This document shows, piece after piece, positions 11,652 to 23,797 of a stretch of DNA of 64,000 nt. The stretch's first letter is position 1. Each line of letters begins with the position of its first letter. Both the position numbers and the translations under genes were made by a program. Source of the stretch: Lepiota brunneoincarnata. Taxonomy: Eukaryota; Basidiomycota; Agaricomycetes; Agaricales; Agaricaceae. The stretch spans positions 2,294,001 to 2,358,000 of the forward strand of contig JAEBUN010000004.1 in assembly GCA_023014365.1 (NCBI GenBank). The letters run 5' to 3'. The notes beneath the pieces were generated by a model that saw only the letters and a list, made by a program, of their open reading frames with translations, was not told where the DNA came from and ran no database searches.

Positions 11652-14053
11652 ATGCTCTCCCACAACCGCCCTTTTCTCCCCTTTGCCTGGCCCGACATGT
11701 CCTCCCCCTCCGCAACAACCTCTGAGAAACCACTAAATACACTTTCTTCATCCTCGCCCTCTCCCACCTCTCGCGACTCCCACAACCACTCCCACTTCCA
11801 GCAGCAGGACGATTCCAAGTTTGCCGAATCTCAAGACTCGTCTGCAGCCTTCAGGTGTCTCTGGCTCGACTGCGCTCTGGCCTTCTCGGACCCTGAAACA
11901 CTCTACAACCACCTTTGCAACGACCACATCGGTCGGAAGAGCACCAACAATCTCTGTCTCACCTGCAAATGGAAAGACTGCGGCACTACCTGTGCCAAGC
12001 GCGATCACATAACAAGTCATCTACGTGGTATGTCACCGCGACCCCCTCACCCTCCATCCAGCCTCTTACCCCTTATCTCAGTCCATACTCCACTCAAACC
12101 TCACATCTGTGAAGTGCGTCTCATGATCATCCCACTTACATAACCGACCCCTTGCTTATCACATACACTCTCTCTAGATCTGCAAAAAATCCTTCAAGAG
12201 GCCACAGGACCTCAAGAAACATGAAAAGATTCATACAGAGGAGCATCACTTGCAACACAAACATTCCAAGGCCATCACCGTAGTGGACGTCGCCTATGCC
12301 CAGCGAGTACGCGGCGACTCGGCTCCTCGGATTTTGGACAACAACAAACTTGCCGCTGCTTCGAAACCACCAGCCGCAAACCTCACTCTCAGGCCCACCG
12401 CCGCCCCCCGTTCAAAACCGCATTCTATCGCATCAGAAGGTAACTTTTTTTTTACAAATTTATATCATCTCCTTTTTCTGACAAACTTCCTCCGTCACCC
12501 CAAGGTCATTACGGCGTGTTACCCACACCGTCTCCTGAATTAGCACATCCTTCCGCTCACCCTCATCATCCTTCACACGACATCTTTATGCCCAATCACC
12601 CACTTCCCTCGTGGGAGGTCCTCAGGCCCGAGGCGTCTCCTTCTGTTTCCATCGGCTCCAAGCGATCACATGATTATGGCTCCGGAGTCGATGAGTTCTT
12701 CACCGACATGAAGAAGCGACGTGTTAACCCGTCCTATGATCCTCGTGAGTCTTGAGATAATCGTAGCCATTCTCATGAGACTCAGAACCCTCTATTAGGT
12801 ATGGCGGAGCGTTTGAACGATCTTGTGTATAGCCAGCACGGACCCGCACTTGCAGGCTTCAATCCTCGTTCTGTCTCTCTGGATATCCGCACTCCCGAAG
12901 AACTTGCCGCAGTCAACGAATTTCTCGTCACGCTTGGCCGAGATGTTTCCGGCGGCGGAGTCCGCTCTTCCGTTCACGGCCCCAATTCACATTCTAGCCT
13001 TTCCCCGGATTACTTTGATGCGGCTAATCTCACTCAACTGGGGCTTACCGGCATGCCCGGTTTGCCAGGCAGCTTCTCGGGCGATCAATCCTATCCTGGC
13101 AGCCATCCCTACCCTAACAGTCCTGTTTATTCCTCTAGATCGGCTCATCCTTCTACCCAAGGATCTTATGGAAATATGTTCCCTGGGATGGAAGCCTCGA
13201 TAAAGTATAACGGAAACTATCACCCGGGTCGTCGTCCTCCTCCTTCCACAGCCTACCATAATTCGTTCCACAATTCGCATTATCAGCATCCTACACCACC
13301 ATTAGATGGAGGATCGCCACATTCGACGGTGTCTACACCCGTGACCACTACACCTCCACAGGTACCACTGTCAATGCCAGACTTCGACTTCCAGCGGCCC
13401 CTGAGAGGAGACCCACATGTGGCACATCTTGCCCCGCCAGAATATACTCCCAAGTCAATACGGCCGATTGTTCAACTTAAGACTCTACCGTCGGCCGAGC
13501 ACCGGCCCACACCCATTGAACCTCGCTTGCCGCTGTCACAGACTTCCTCGAAATCCCATCATCCCGGATCTGGCGATACCAAGCTGGTCTCAATATCAAA
13601 GCCAGGCTCGCTTTATCCTCTCCTCACATCGGGTGACAAGCGCGTCACACTTCCTCCTCTAGCAGAATCTATCGTTCACCTTCGCCTCCCTCTCCTCCTC
13701 ACCACTACCCTGCTCCTTGTTCTCGTGAGTCATCCACACCGTCATCGACCGATTCATCGCCCGGAACCAGGCACACTACTCTGCCGAGCTTCAAGTCGCT
13801 CGCTTCGCCAGCCTTCTCATCATCACATGAGCGGCGGGAGCCAGAATCGGAAGAGCAGTTGGCAAAGAGTGTTGGTAAGATGGATCTAGAAAAGCGGAAT
13901 CAGGTTCCTGTGGACCAGAGAAAGCGACATGCAGAGCTAATTTTGGACCTTTTGGTCACAGTCAACAATGACTTCAAGAGGAAATATGGTGTGTTGGAGG
14001 CACTACCACCTTCCACGAGAACGACCAGGGATGTGGAGATGACTGCTGCATAA
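11652..14053 (+). CDS. pacC: pH-response transcription factor PacC/Rim101
   Basis: Start at 11652 (MLSHNRPF); an in-frame ATG at 11697 is possible. Three C2H2 fingers define the family. Finger 1 is [10 protein letters not shown] with [14 protein letters not shown]. Finger 2 is [15 protein letters not shown] then [14 protein letters not shown]. Finger 3 is [32 protein letters not shown] and KRPQDLKKH are near identical to Aspergillus PacC. Introns near 12027, 12116, 12441, 12746 and 13725 splice cleanly. The C-terminal half is Ser/Pro-rich and ends in a conserved helix, [19 protein letters not shown]. In this family the full-length protein is cut by the Rim13/PalB protease at alkaline pH and the N-terminal form enters the nucleus. 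Joining the last exon needs the 134-nt intron 13725-13858 or a frame change (see findings). Confidence 0.93.
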
Positions 14054-14687
14054 AGCGACAACCATGCGAATGGTTTCGGCCGAGACAAGACGAAGAACCC
14101 TTCTCTTTCTTGGACTGGGGCTGGATATAGCGAGGAACAGGGACTAGTTTATGACATAGGAGATTGGCTCGATTTGTTTTTTTGTTCATGTATTTTCTTG
14201 CCGTTTTTTTGTTCCACGATATAGTAAATTCCCATCTGCTCCCTCTTTCTCCAACTCTATCCAGCGTTCTTTCGGTCCCGTCGGTATTTCCACTTTTTGG
14301 AATGTTCGCTTTTACCCCTCATTATTTATATCTTGTTATATATATATTCAACTCAAAACCTTCACATGCATATCTCCCCAAATTATCCACTGACGCATAT
14401 ACATCTGTTTTCTACCCATCTCCAGCAAACCAAATGATAAATACCATGCGACTTTGCTTCTATCTTAAAATTGAATACTATTGTTGTTCGTGATTAAAAT
14501 ATACACTCGCGGTGTGTCAAGAAGTCAGGTGGGCGGGAGATACAGGGTGTCAAGCACGTTGCCGGCCCATACATTTAGCGATCTCCACGTTCACAAGAGG
14601 GCAACAAAGAAGGGGAAGGGGGGAGGGGAGGGGGTGATAGAAGCCTCAGGGGCCCCTCCAAGATAATGGTACAACGGTGTGCCTTAT
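14054..14687. other. Convergent 3' regions of pacC and TAF1
   Basis: The 634 bases are T-rich after pacC, with several T-runs (14177-14210), and G-rich near 14610-14635. Nothing codes credibly. Both genes must terminate here. Confidence 0.5.
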
Positions 14688-17600
14688 TCAGCCACGCTTC
14701 AACGTCAGTTTGATCTTCGGCGCCGATGCAGTCGTCGAGGACGGTGTCCCAGGCGGCACCACGTTACCGCCATCTTCATCCATAGCCGACATAGGGAGGA
14801 CTCGTGGCTAATGGCGAAGGCACGGCGGCCGGAAATCCGAATGAAGACAAGTTGTTCCCTCCCACTGGAGGTCCGCGGTTGAATCCCAGGTGTGCGAGCC
14901 CCGGTGCTGTAGGTGGAGGTGGACTCGTGGCCGACGCAGAAGGCGTTAGAGGGGGTGGAGCAGTCCCACTGTTGAATTCGGCCCATCGGGGGCACTTGCG
15001 GTTCGTTTCTGTAGAATGTGGATATTAGTTGTCACCGTTTGTAACGAGGGTAGGGGAATTGGAATCCCGATAAAAATGGACAGAGATAACGTGAATGCAA
15101 ATATGCACGGGTTAGATAGAACCAGGAAAAATCGGCAAGGAAGAGGAAGATGGCGTAGAAGCGTGTAAATAATCCCGATCGCAGTTTCACTGATGACTGC
15201 GGAGAGAGAAGTAGCTTACTCATGTGACCCATTTGGCCACAGTGGCCACATCGTCTCTGCAAGAAGTTGTGTATATGAGCGCTGTCTTCCAGAAATAACT
15301 TGAGGTTGAAACCAAGTACCGTTGTATCAGGCTTCATAGGCCGGTCGAGCTGCATGGGCGTCCCACCCTCTTTGACAATCTTGGCGTTCTTTCTGTGTAA
15401 ACGTCGTTCTTGATTCTTCTTCATCCGTGCGATTGCCTCTTCTAGCCTGTGAATAAGGTCAATAAACTATTCCCAGCAAGAAGGTATCGCATAATGCGAA
15501 GAATAGAAGTTGGTGCTCTTACCTCTTTTTTGCTCGCTTATCCTTATCAGCGTCGCCCGTGGGGGCCAGGCTGTCAGCTAGTGTCTGCTCCTCCTCAATA
15601 GCTTGACGACTGCGAATGTAGGCTCGAATAACGGCAGGATCCCGAACTATCTCGGTTCGCCACTGGCCATCGATCTATCGAGGGTAAATGCGAAAAGAAT
15701 ATAGTCCAATGTGACCAATAACTCACCAAACGTTTGATCCGCAAGACTTTACGACTGCCGTCGGGTCCCAGGCTTCCTTCTCGGTCGTGGTCTACAGAGG
15801 GTCCACGACTGAAGACGGGCGAGGCTTGCCTGGAGGGCTCTGGGGGAGCTAAGGAGCCAAGTAAGCGTTCGCTTTACGGACGAGAGAGCTGCGGCATTCC
15901 CACCTTCTTTGTGTCTCTGTTCATCCTCGTCGGTTAGCTGAGGTTGGTCTTTACGACTAAGAGAGTCGAATTGAGCCTTCCATATTCGCTCTATTTCCGA
16001 CTTATAAATCTGTTGTTGCTCGGCGACGTTGTAACGGTGAGCAGATTTTGGTCTGTTCTCTGCCTCAGCTATTTGAAAAGTAAGCCATCGTTTCGGGAGC
16101 CAAAATGGCGTAAATGATGGCACTAACCTAGCTTTTGCTCGTAATCTTCCCCGGCCTTGACAAAAATATCCTTCATAGAAATACGAATGAAACTGAACGC
16201 CTCGCCACGCCCGGATGGATCGCCTTCTCCATGTAGCCGAAGCATGGCTTTAGCTTGGGTAGCGAACAAGAAGTTCTTCGTTGTGATCCAAGGCGCCAGC
16301 TGTTGTTCAATCGACAACTTCGACTCATCTCCGTCAGCCACATCTGTGGTCATACTGTAGCCGGCATCTTGAAGATGGCGCTGACCGACTTGCATGCTCT
16401 CTGTCAGAACAACTTGCTCTGGGCCAACCATTTTAAGCATCTCTGCATCTGAAGGGATTGTTATATTTGGTTTTAATCTCCAGAAGCCTTGATGGGGACC
16501 GCGTCGATGATACTCCATAAATTCCTGTAGAGATGAGCGTAAGATAGGAGCACACGATCATCAGCCATTACTCACCTTCAGGCGCTGTCTCATTTGCAGT
16601 TCATTCTGGTCTGGGAAATATTTCATCAAGCGAGATATCTTGAGGCGCTCGCCTGGACTTTTCTTGAGTAGTTTGAAGGCAATTATTTGCAGTCGGTATT
16701 TGATCGTATTGGTAATTTTTCGTGAATGAGGACCGGGAACTTCGGTAACTGGGTATGTTTGACCGATGACGAAGAGGTTTTTGATTTCTCGCATGTAGTA
16801 TTTCGAATCTCCCTTGAGTGAACTCCTAAGAAGTAGTCGGTTGAGGGATGTGGAGTCGAAAACGTGTCTAATCACCTGATGACGAGAAAATCTGTGGAAT
16901 AAGGCTTGTGGCGGAAAAGCGGCGCTCTGATTAGATTATTGTAAAGAGCTGGAACGGTCTGACCAGGGTAAACGTATCCGAATTTCATAAAAGGAGATTC
17001 ATCTTGTGGTTCAAGAACGAAGGGAACACCAAGATCAGCCTAGAGATCATCAGCTATGTCTTATGCGAATAGCTGACGTTGCTGTCACCTTGGGAATGTA
17101 CTCATCCTTCTCATCCTTCTTTCGATAGTAATTAACGAGCGCACTACCCATACCGAAATTCGATACTATCGGTGGATGCTCCTCCTGAACGGAGATCAAC
17201 TGATGTCCGTCTTGAGCGCGTAATATGAGCTTACCGAATACTCCCAAAGAACAAAATTGCTCGTGTCCCGCAAACTAAGATCGAGCGTTCTACGGAGACT
17301 TTCTCCAACGTTGCCACCCTTGCCTAGCTTTCGGCCAGATTTGTCCTTCTTTTTCTTCGCCGTGCGAACCTTACTGAATCGTATCTCAATGTTGGCTGGG
17401 AATTGCAGTGCGGGCCGGTGGAAAGAGCGAGCCTCTTGCTTTGATAGACGCGTTTTGTACTGTGCGAACAGATGAGCACCATGTCACCAACCGAGTGGCA
17501 ACCACAGCTTACAAAGGGCAATTGAAGCTTCTGGGCGGGATAAGCGTGCTCTACTACAAGCTGTCCGAATGTCTGCCGCACGCGGTGACGGCCACCATCT

Positions 17601-18750
17601 TTTGCAACTTCATAGAAATGGTCGTTGGATAGGTTGTACTTGTCCCGGATTTGAGCCGCGTCCATCCTTAGCCGCTTGCGGGGTCTTACTGTCTCAGCTG
17701 CGGGACAATGAGCAAATTCCCAATATATATGCATATGGGTACGGAAACCCACTTGTTCGTTCTTCTGGGACGATATCATCCTCATGGTTGAACTCCAGTT
17801 GAGTAAAATCTTTGAACGGTACCTTCGGCCCCCATATAATGCTCTTTGTCCATGTGCCCGATTCGAGAGTCTTGTTAGCAGGTGTAGTCAGACTTGTTTC
17901 GGGGACAAGAGGCTCTGCAACCATGGCATTGTCGCCCGGGTCATACATAATTTGGTCCTCCCAGTTGGAAAGCAATACGAGGTCGAAAGTACGATCATGT
18001 AATGGCAAAGAAACGGAAACGTCGGACTTCTCGCGGTCCTATAGGAGGAACTCAACAAATTAATAAGAAAAGGAGGGGAGTTATCGCACCTCAATTGCCT
18101 TCTGAAGGTCAATGTCTATGCTGCCCGCCGTTACAACCTCCTCCACCCGTTTGCTCTCTACCTGGCGCCGTGTATCTCCCACAACAGCATCCAAGAAACC
18201 TTTCGATGGCTCCTTCTTCCGTGGATAGCTTGTTTCAACTGGGGAGAACAGTGTCAGCTCACGATCGTCAGCGACATATCGCAGTGTATTCACCAAGATA
18301 ATGCCGCTTCCCTAGTCGGGATTTCCTCGTCGTGTTGCCCTTGAGGATTTCCGTAAAGTCTAAGATCTTATCCCTGGAAAACGCAGGGAACAGTTCATAG
18401 ACGCTCTTCGGTCGTTCCACGAGTCGCTTGATGAAGCGCGTCCGTTTCTGCTTTGGGTGAAGTCCGGGCGACGAAACCTCCCTCTTTACCGGCATGCTAT
18501 CAAGCTCCTCGTCCTGCATCTCTTTGTCAATCTCCGCTTCCCAATCCTCGCCCTGATCAGCCCCAATAGCATCACCCTCGTCTTCCCACTTGTCGTTGTA
18601 GATTTGATTCGAACTGAGAGTAGGAATGCCAGATATTCCGAGTTGGTTTGTGAGGTCTGTTCCAGTTGGTAGCTGAAGTCCGTCAAGGACATGGCTGAGT
18701 GAGAAACCTGTCAAAGCAGAAACCGCGTCATTCTCGTCTTGCGTCGACAT
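14688..18750 (-). CDS. TAF1: Transcription initiation factor TFIID subunit 1
   Basis: The start MSTQDENDAVSALTGFSLSH is read from 18750; the upstream in-frame codons have only GTG. Next come SVYELFPAFSRDKILDFTE, TKSIIWGPKVPFKDFTQLEF and AAQIRDKYNLSNDHFYE. Then VRQTFGQLVVEHA, VSNFGMGSALVNYYRKKDE, YVYPGQTVPALYNNLIRAP and DFLVIR, all hallmarks of the large central TAF1 (DUF3591) domain. A winged-helix-like part (YRLQIIAFKLLKKSPGERLK, then MEYHRRGPHQGFWRLKP) follows. Near the C-terminus a zinc knuckle, CGHCGQMGHMKTNRKC, has the CCHC spacing. There is no bromodomain, as in most fungi. About a dozen introns leave roughly 1,100 residues. It is the scaffold of TFIID and binds TBP and TAF7 at core promoters. 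Confidence 0.95.
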
Positions 18751-19232
18751 GTATGCAGAGATAGCCTGTTGCACGGAGTCACTTGAGTACTGCCGTCCCT
18801 AGGAGTTGCCAAATAGGGACAAACAGAGCTTTATTTGGTTGTAACCCCGGAAGAACCAGAACATACTCCCCCCTGGCAGTGCTTCCGCCCACGGATAACA
18901 TAACCATCCGGTGCAATCTCTGTCCTGGAGTCCCTATCAGGTGTGGATCCACAAATGAAAACAAATTGCTAGTACAGCATAGCCCCATCCTGCACCGAGT
19001 AGAATAGCTGGGGGCTCAATACAGGAGCACCCATGGTAAATTAAGCCCAGGCACCTGCTCATGGAAATTATTCCAGCTAGTGGCTGTTCGTCAAAAACAC
19101 ACTAGTTTGAGCGAGAGACTGGCCAAAGCTGGTGCTTTGGCGGTGCGTTGGTAAGCAGGGGTAAACAACATAAATAGTTGCGTGGAAATGATTCTGCTTT
19201 CATACTTGACTCCTTCCGCACGTCGAGAGAAC
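18751..19232. promoter_or_regulatory. Divergent promoter of TAF1 and PA28 genes
   Basis: The 482 bases separate two divergent starts. An imperfect inverted pair (ATAGGGAC near 18814 and GTCCCTAT near 18931) lies inside. No TATA box or RNA gene is recognised. Confidence 0.4.
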
Positions 19233-20523
19233 ATGGAAAAGTCACTGAGCAACCAAATAGAGGTATATTCTAGTGATATTTTATCCACAACGGGAATTAA
19301 TCTCACCCATCACCAGGAATATAAGAAAAAGGTTACCGAGGCAGGCGAAGAAGTCGTGTTCCGCTGGTTTCCTAACAAGGTGAATATACTGATTTTAATG
19401 AATGCCCAATCATCCTCACGGAAATACAGATCCTGTAAGCGAATGATTTGATTCTTTACCTACGCACTCATACGTGTATGCAGCGAGCTCACAGAGCTGA
19501 TTCAAACGACCAATAACCCGGCGTCCCCATTCCATATCACCAATGCCCATGCCACAGACACGACCGTGTATCCACCGCCTTCCACTACACCCGTTGCAGG
19601 TGAATCACAGACCAGGAAACGAAAATTGGAGAATGGAGAAACCAACGCCGAAAGCCCTCCGATGAACGATACTCGACACGCTTATTTTCCGAGCCGTGTG
19701 TTGGCCAATAAACACATAGCGGAGAATGTCCATAAAATCGTGAAGAAGGAATCGGAGGAGCTTATTATGCTGATCGTACGTGGTCCTGTTAGTATTCAAC
19801 CTACCCAAATTGTTCAAGCCGGCTCTTGGATGCCCAGGATCAAGTCAAACTATGGGTGACGCTCACACTGCCAAAGTACAAGCCTTCCAACTTCTTTCTA
19901 TACTATCGCTAACGCATTCCTCAGGATTGAAGAGTATGAATTTCTGCTGATATTATCTATATTCTACTAAATCCCTTCCTAGCGGCGATAACTTCGGTAA
20001 GATCAACTCCTCACTCTCTGTCCCCTGCTGTTGATTTGTTATCCAAGGCGTTCAAATTCAAGAAGGTGGGTTCATTGGATTAATGGGTACCGTCTAAGGT
20101 ATATGTCAACCAGAGGTTCTTGGCGAACTTCATCGTGCACAGGAAACCGCATATAATCTTCGCGATACAGCTCGACAGAGTTATATCATGAGAGCAAAGC
20201 TTTGCTCAAAACTCATTAAATACCCTAACGTCGAGGACTACAGGGTCGGTACAAACCTTTTTTTTTTTTAGCAAGCACTCGACTTACCTTGGTATTGCTT
20301 CCAGTTGGCAATCCAGGAGCACGATGAGAAACAATTGTATCAAGGTCGCCGATATCTATACGACCTTCGTAATGTCTATGCCGGGACTACAGATCTCATG
20401 CACAAGAACATATCGAAGGTGGGCATTCCTGCCAGAAAAACTATAATACAGATCTCTCATGCACAACATGCACAACCTCAGATACGTGCACCAAAGGCCA
20501 ACAATAGCGTAAACTTGTACTAG
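19233..20523 (+). CDS. PSME3: Proteasome activator PA28 (REG, PSME3-type)
   Basis: Spliced start: MEKSLSNQIE|EYKKKVTEAGEEVVF, then RWFPNK|IL|ELTELIQ. The activation region reads LTLPK|IED|GDNFG|VQIQE|EVLGELHR. The helix bundle continues with SYIMRAKLCSKLIKYPNVEDYR and DLRNVYAGTTDLMHKNISK, and the end is SVNLY. These are PA28 signatures; the Leu-Tyr end resembles PA28 gamma. The exons are extraordinary: 19430-19434 (5 nt), 19838-19875, 19925-19933 (9 nt), 19983-19996 (14 nt) and 20048-20065 (18 nt), each flanked by GT..AG introns of about 50 nt. PA28 forms a heptamer that caps the 20S proteasome independent of ATP, mostly nuclear for the gamma type. The start at 19233 is favoured; an earlier in-frame ATG at 19182 exists. 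Confidence 0.93.
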
Positions 20524-20539
20524 ATTCTAGCCCCAAGGC

Positions 20540-22234
20540 CTACACAGAAATAGTTTTAAAGATATTGAAACCGTCTGACGCTGTGCTGATGATTGTCCCT
20601 GGTATTTGAGGATGCCAGTGCATCTCCTTGATATCTTTTTGACCCTGATGAATGAAGAGAAGCTGTGGGGGTACCTCCTTCTCTCCTTCGGGCGTTTCGT
20701 CCATGCCCGTCTCCTCGGTGTCCTGCTCCACCGCCAAATCCCAAAGTGTCACTTGATTGTCAGCGCCTGATGCAGAAAAAATGGAATCCTCTGTCGGGTG
20801 CCATTCAATTGAAGTTATGGGCGCGTTGTGCCAAGTGAAGTGGGCCACTGGCGTTGGATCCGGTTCGCTGCAAGTGGACATCAACGTCAGAGCATAGAAA
20901 TGGCCGAGGAGAAAGTGCATCCGTCACCCTTTCTTTTTGACACTTCTCAGATCCCAGGTCTTAATTCCTCCCTCATCACCGCCACTGACAAGAAGATAGC
21001 TTGTCGTTCGATTCCAGCTGATGACGTTTACGTCGCTTGCATGAGCCTTAGCAATCCCAGCAACGCTCTGGCGTCCCCTTGAACGCACATCCCAGATCTG
21101 GATGCTTTGATCTGCAGAGCAAGAAGCGAAAACTGTGGGTTCGGACGGGCTCCATTGGATATCCTCGACACTTGAGGTGTGGGAAACAAACGGTTGAGAG
21201 AGCGCCTTGAATCCAGAAGGCGAAGAGGTCGTCAGGTAGATCTTTGAATAAATGTCACCAGTAAGTAGCCGTAGCGAAGATGGTCCAGATGAGGCCCAAT
21301 CCATAGCAAATCCTTCCGCGCGGCCATGTGAGTCGATGGTAAATACTGGTGCATGGACTCGCTGTCTGTTATATGTATAACCCGGCACGTCTAAAGCTTC
21401 TATTAGAGGTCGAATATCCCAGATATGCACATTGCCAGTCTCTGCCCAGGTGGCGACGTGATAAGGCTGGGAGATAGGAGGTAGTGGGTTGCCTACAGGT
21501 ATCGGCTGAGCCCGTGTCCGGTTGACAGCGCCGAAATGAGGGATTTTTTTGTGTTCGAGAACGGCATCTTCATCGAGGGCGTCGTCATCATCCTCTTCAT
21601 CCCCTTCATCCGAGTCGTCTATAAGCCCGATCAGCTGACGGGGACATGTATAGGGAACCGAGGACCTACTATCATCCTTCTGTGTTTTGTGTAGAGAGCT
21701 CATCTTATAAACTACGAGCTCGTTGTTTTTGGCAGTATCAGCTTGAGTACCACCGACGATATAGGCTGTTGCTGGATATCGTTGGCGTTCGTCGCCGAGG
21801 CTATCTCGTAGAACATCGAAAGATAAGCAGGGCCAATTTACGGCCATTGCATGTCGCATAATATAAACCGAGTCGTCAGGCTCCAAAATTTCATCCTTCT
21901 CCAGGACATGGTGTCCAGGAAGAAAAACTTTGGGGGCAGGTGTTGGTTCCTCAGACTCTTCAATCGCAGGCAGCACTCTATCCACCTCCATCCCTACAAG
22001 AATATATCAGCTCGCGTGGTCCCACTGCTTTCCCTCAAGCGCACCATCCTCTCCTGAAGCTTCGGCATCTACCACCTCCTCATCACTCTCAATCTCGTCC
22101 TCCCAAGCGTCCTCAAATTCGCCCATCTCGTCGACAGAGACATTTTCTCTTCTTTGTCCGCTGCCAGAAGCTTTTAGAAATGGCTCTCCGGCACTCGTAG
22201 ACGTTTCAATTTCTGTCACAGTGCGCTTTGACAT
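20540..22234 (-). CDS. RRB1: Ribosome assembly WD40 protein Rrb1/GRWD1
   Basis: The N-terminus MSKRTVTEIETST is followed by an acidic stretch (DEMGEFEDAWEDEIESDEE). After a 51-nt intron the sequence joins GMEVDRVLPAIEES. The family motif FLPGHHVLEKDEILEPDDS and then MAVNWPCLSFDVLRD mark Rrb1/GRWD1. WD repeats follow, with VATWAETGNVHIWDIRPL, VEDIQWSPSEPTVFASCSAD, SIQIWDVRSRG, NVISWNRTTSYLLVSGGDEG, GIKTWDLRS, ITSIEWHPTEDSIFSASGAD and VTLWDLA. The protein is about 530 residues, close to yeast Rrb1 (511). It is the dedicated chaperone of ribosomal protein L3 (uL3) in nucleolar 60S assembly. It shares a short divergent promoter of 190 bases with the first MAPEG gene. Confidence 0.93.
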
Positions 22235-22424
22235 AGATTAGTCAAGAGTGGCAAAGATGAGATTTACGGCAAGAAAAAGATCAATCACACACACGTGATG
22301 GTGAATTCAATTGATTCCTTCAAGGAGAATCAGCAGCCACGCCATACCCGACCTACCCGACCTGGTTGCTGCGCTTGGGAATGTTTAAAACCTGCCAACT
22401 TCTGATATCGTTACCTCCAACAGA

Positions 22425-23222
22425 ATGTCGCTGACAGTTCAAATTCCCCAGGAGTAAGTTGGCTCTCTCGTGTTTATTATCTTCATCCCAAGTAATCCCA
22501 TACCCAGTTTTCGTTATGTCGGGGTAGCTATTATGTCCACCGTTTGGGTGGTGTCGGGCCAGGGCAGGGTCGTAGCAAGATACAGGACGCGCGCTGGAGT
22601 GAAGTACCCCCAGAGTACGTGTTGCTCTTACTTTAGCTCACTACAGGTTGGTGAACACACGATAACTAGTGTATGCCGAGAAGGCGGAGGCCGAGAGTTC
22701 AAGAGATGCACACCTTTTCAACTGTGCTCAACGTATGTTACCCAAATTTATCAGTCGAGTCATTCTCCAAGCAGCCATCACCAGGAGTTCATCAGAATAC
22801 ACTCGAGAACATCCCCTTCGTTTGGGCAAGGTAAACCTACCCTCGTTCGATGATCGACAGTCCCAGCTGAGAAAGTCCCCCAGCACTATCGTTGTGGGAC
22901 TTAAGATGCCTATCGTCGCGGCCTCAATCTGTGGGCTGTGGTCCCTCTCTCGCATCTCCTATAGTTTCGGGTATCTCAGCGGGGACCCCAAAAAGGTTAG
23001 CATTTTTGCTCATGAACCAGTTCTTCCTTCCTCTGACCATACTACTTACTGTAGCGCTTAACCCCGCTTTATGGAATTGGAACTTTGGCTGCCCTCGGTC
23101 AGTGATCCCCTACCTTGTTACGAAAGGAAATCCTGACAGAAAGCTCAGGTCTGATGTTGACCGCTTCTGCCCAATCTATCCACTGGGCTTGGGAGGGTAT
23201 CTCTGCCAACATTGGCAAGTAA
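22425..23222 (+). CDS. MAPEG protein, microsomal glutathione S-transferase 3-like (copy 1)
   Basis: Spliced product of about 157 residues: MSLTVQIPQEFRYVGVAIMS, a membrane helix, then RTRAGVKYPQ|MYAEKAEAE, HLFNCAQR|VHQNTLENIPFVW, a second pair of helices (STIVVGLKMPIVAASICGLW) and FGYLSGDPKK. FNCAQRxHQNTLE and GDPKK are MGST3/MAPEG signatures for glutathione binding at the membrane interface. Six introns of about 50 nt are used. Four transmembrane helices are expected in the ER. The family conjugates or reduces lipid peroxides with glutathione. It is the first of three tandem copies; copies 2 and 3 follow on the same strand. All key motif residues are intact. Confidence 0.88.
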
Positions 23223-23797
23223 CGAATGAACTGCTGTACTTTATACATTAAAAAAACAATACCGGAGCATTGAAATAATCAGTCTTATCTAGCTGTTAAA
23301 CAGACATAATCTCCCAGCGAACTTCAGTAGGTGTTCTACATTGCGTGACCGAGAGCGCCCTCCATCATCACCTTCCCCACGGATTATTCCAGTCAAATCA
23401 AATACAACCACGTCTCGATCCGTAGGTCGCCGTCACTCCCTTATATTCCACATATACATAAGAGGCTATCTCTCTCTCCGCTGTCCTCGCTGAAACAGGA
23501 ATTAAGTCAAGAAGCCCGGCCATGATGACCCGCTGAATGTGGAATCATTTTTCCATCATCCCATGCCGACCATGGGAACTGCCAGGACCCGGACATACAC
23601 GTAATACGTTCCGATTTATAAGACCACTCTATTCGCCGCAGCTTTCGCAGTCGACTTCGGTCTTGGCAACTTTGGGACCGGGCGAACGCGCAGGCAAAAC
23701 ACGGAGCCGCCGAAACTATCTTTAGAAGAAACCGACATATATACGAGTCGAGAACGAAAATGGATGATACAACCAACAAGTCTCTCCTCTCCAGGCA
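23223..23797. other. Intergenic between MAPEG copies 1 and 2
   Basis: The 575 bases hold the 3' end of copy 1 and the promoter of copy 2. Small open frames on both strands show no family similarity. No repeat joining the copies is seen. Confidence 0.5.

Noticed and set aside
18805..18945. Inverted pair ATAGGGAC / GTCCCTAT suggesting a small MITE
   Set aside because: Only eight bases match well and the ends outside differ; no target duplication was found.
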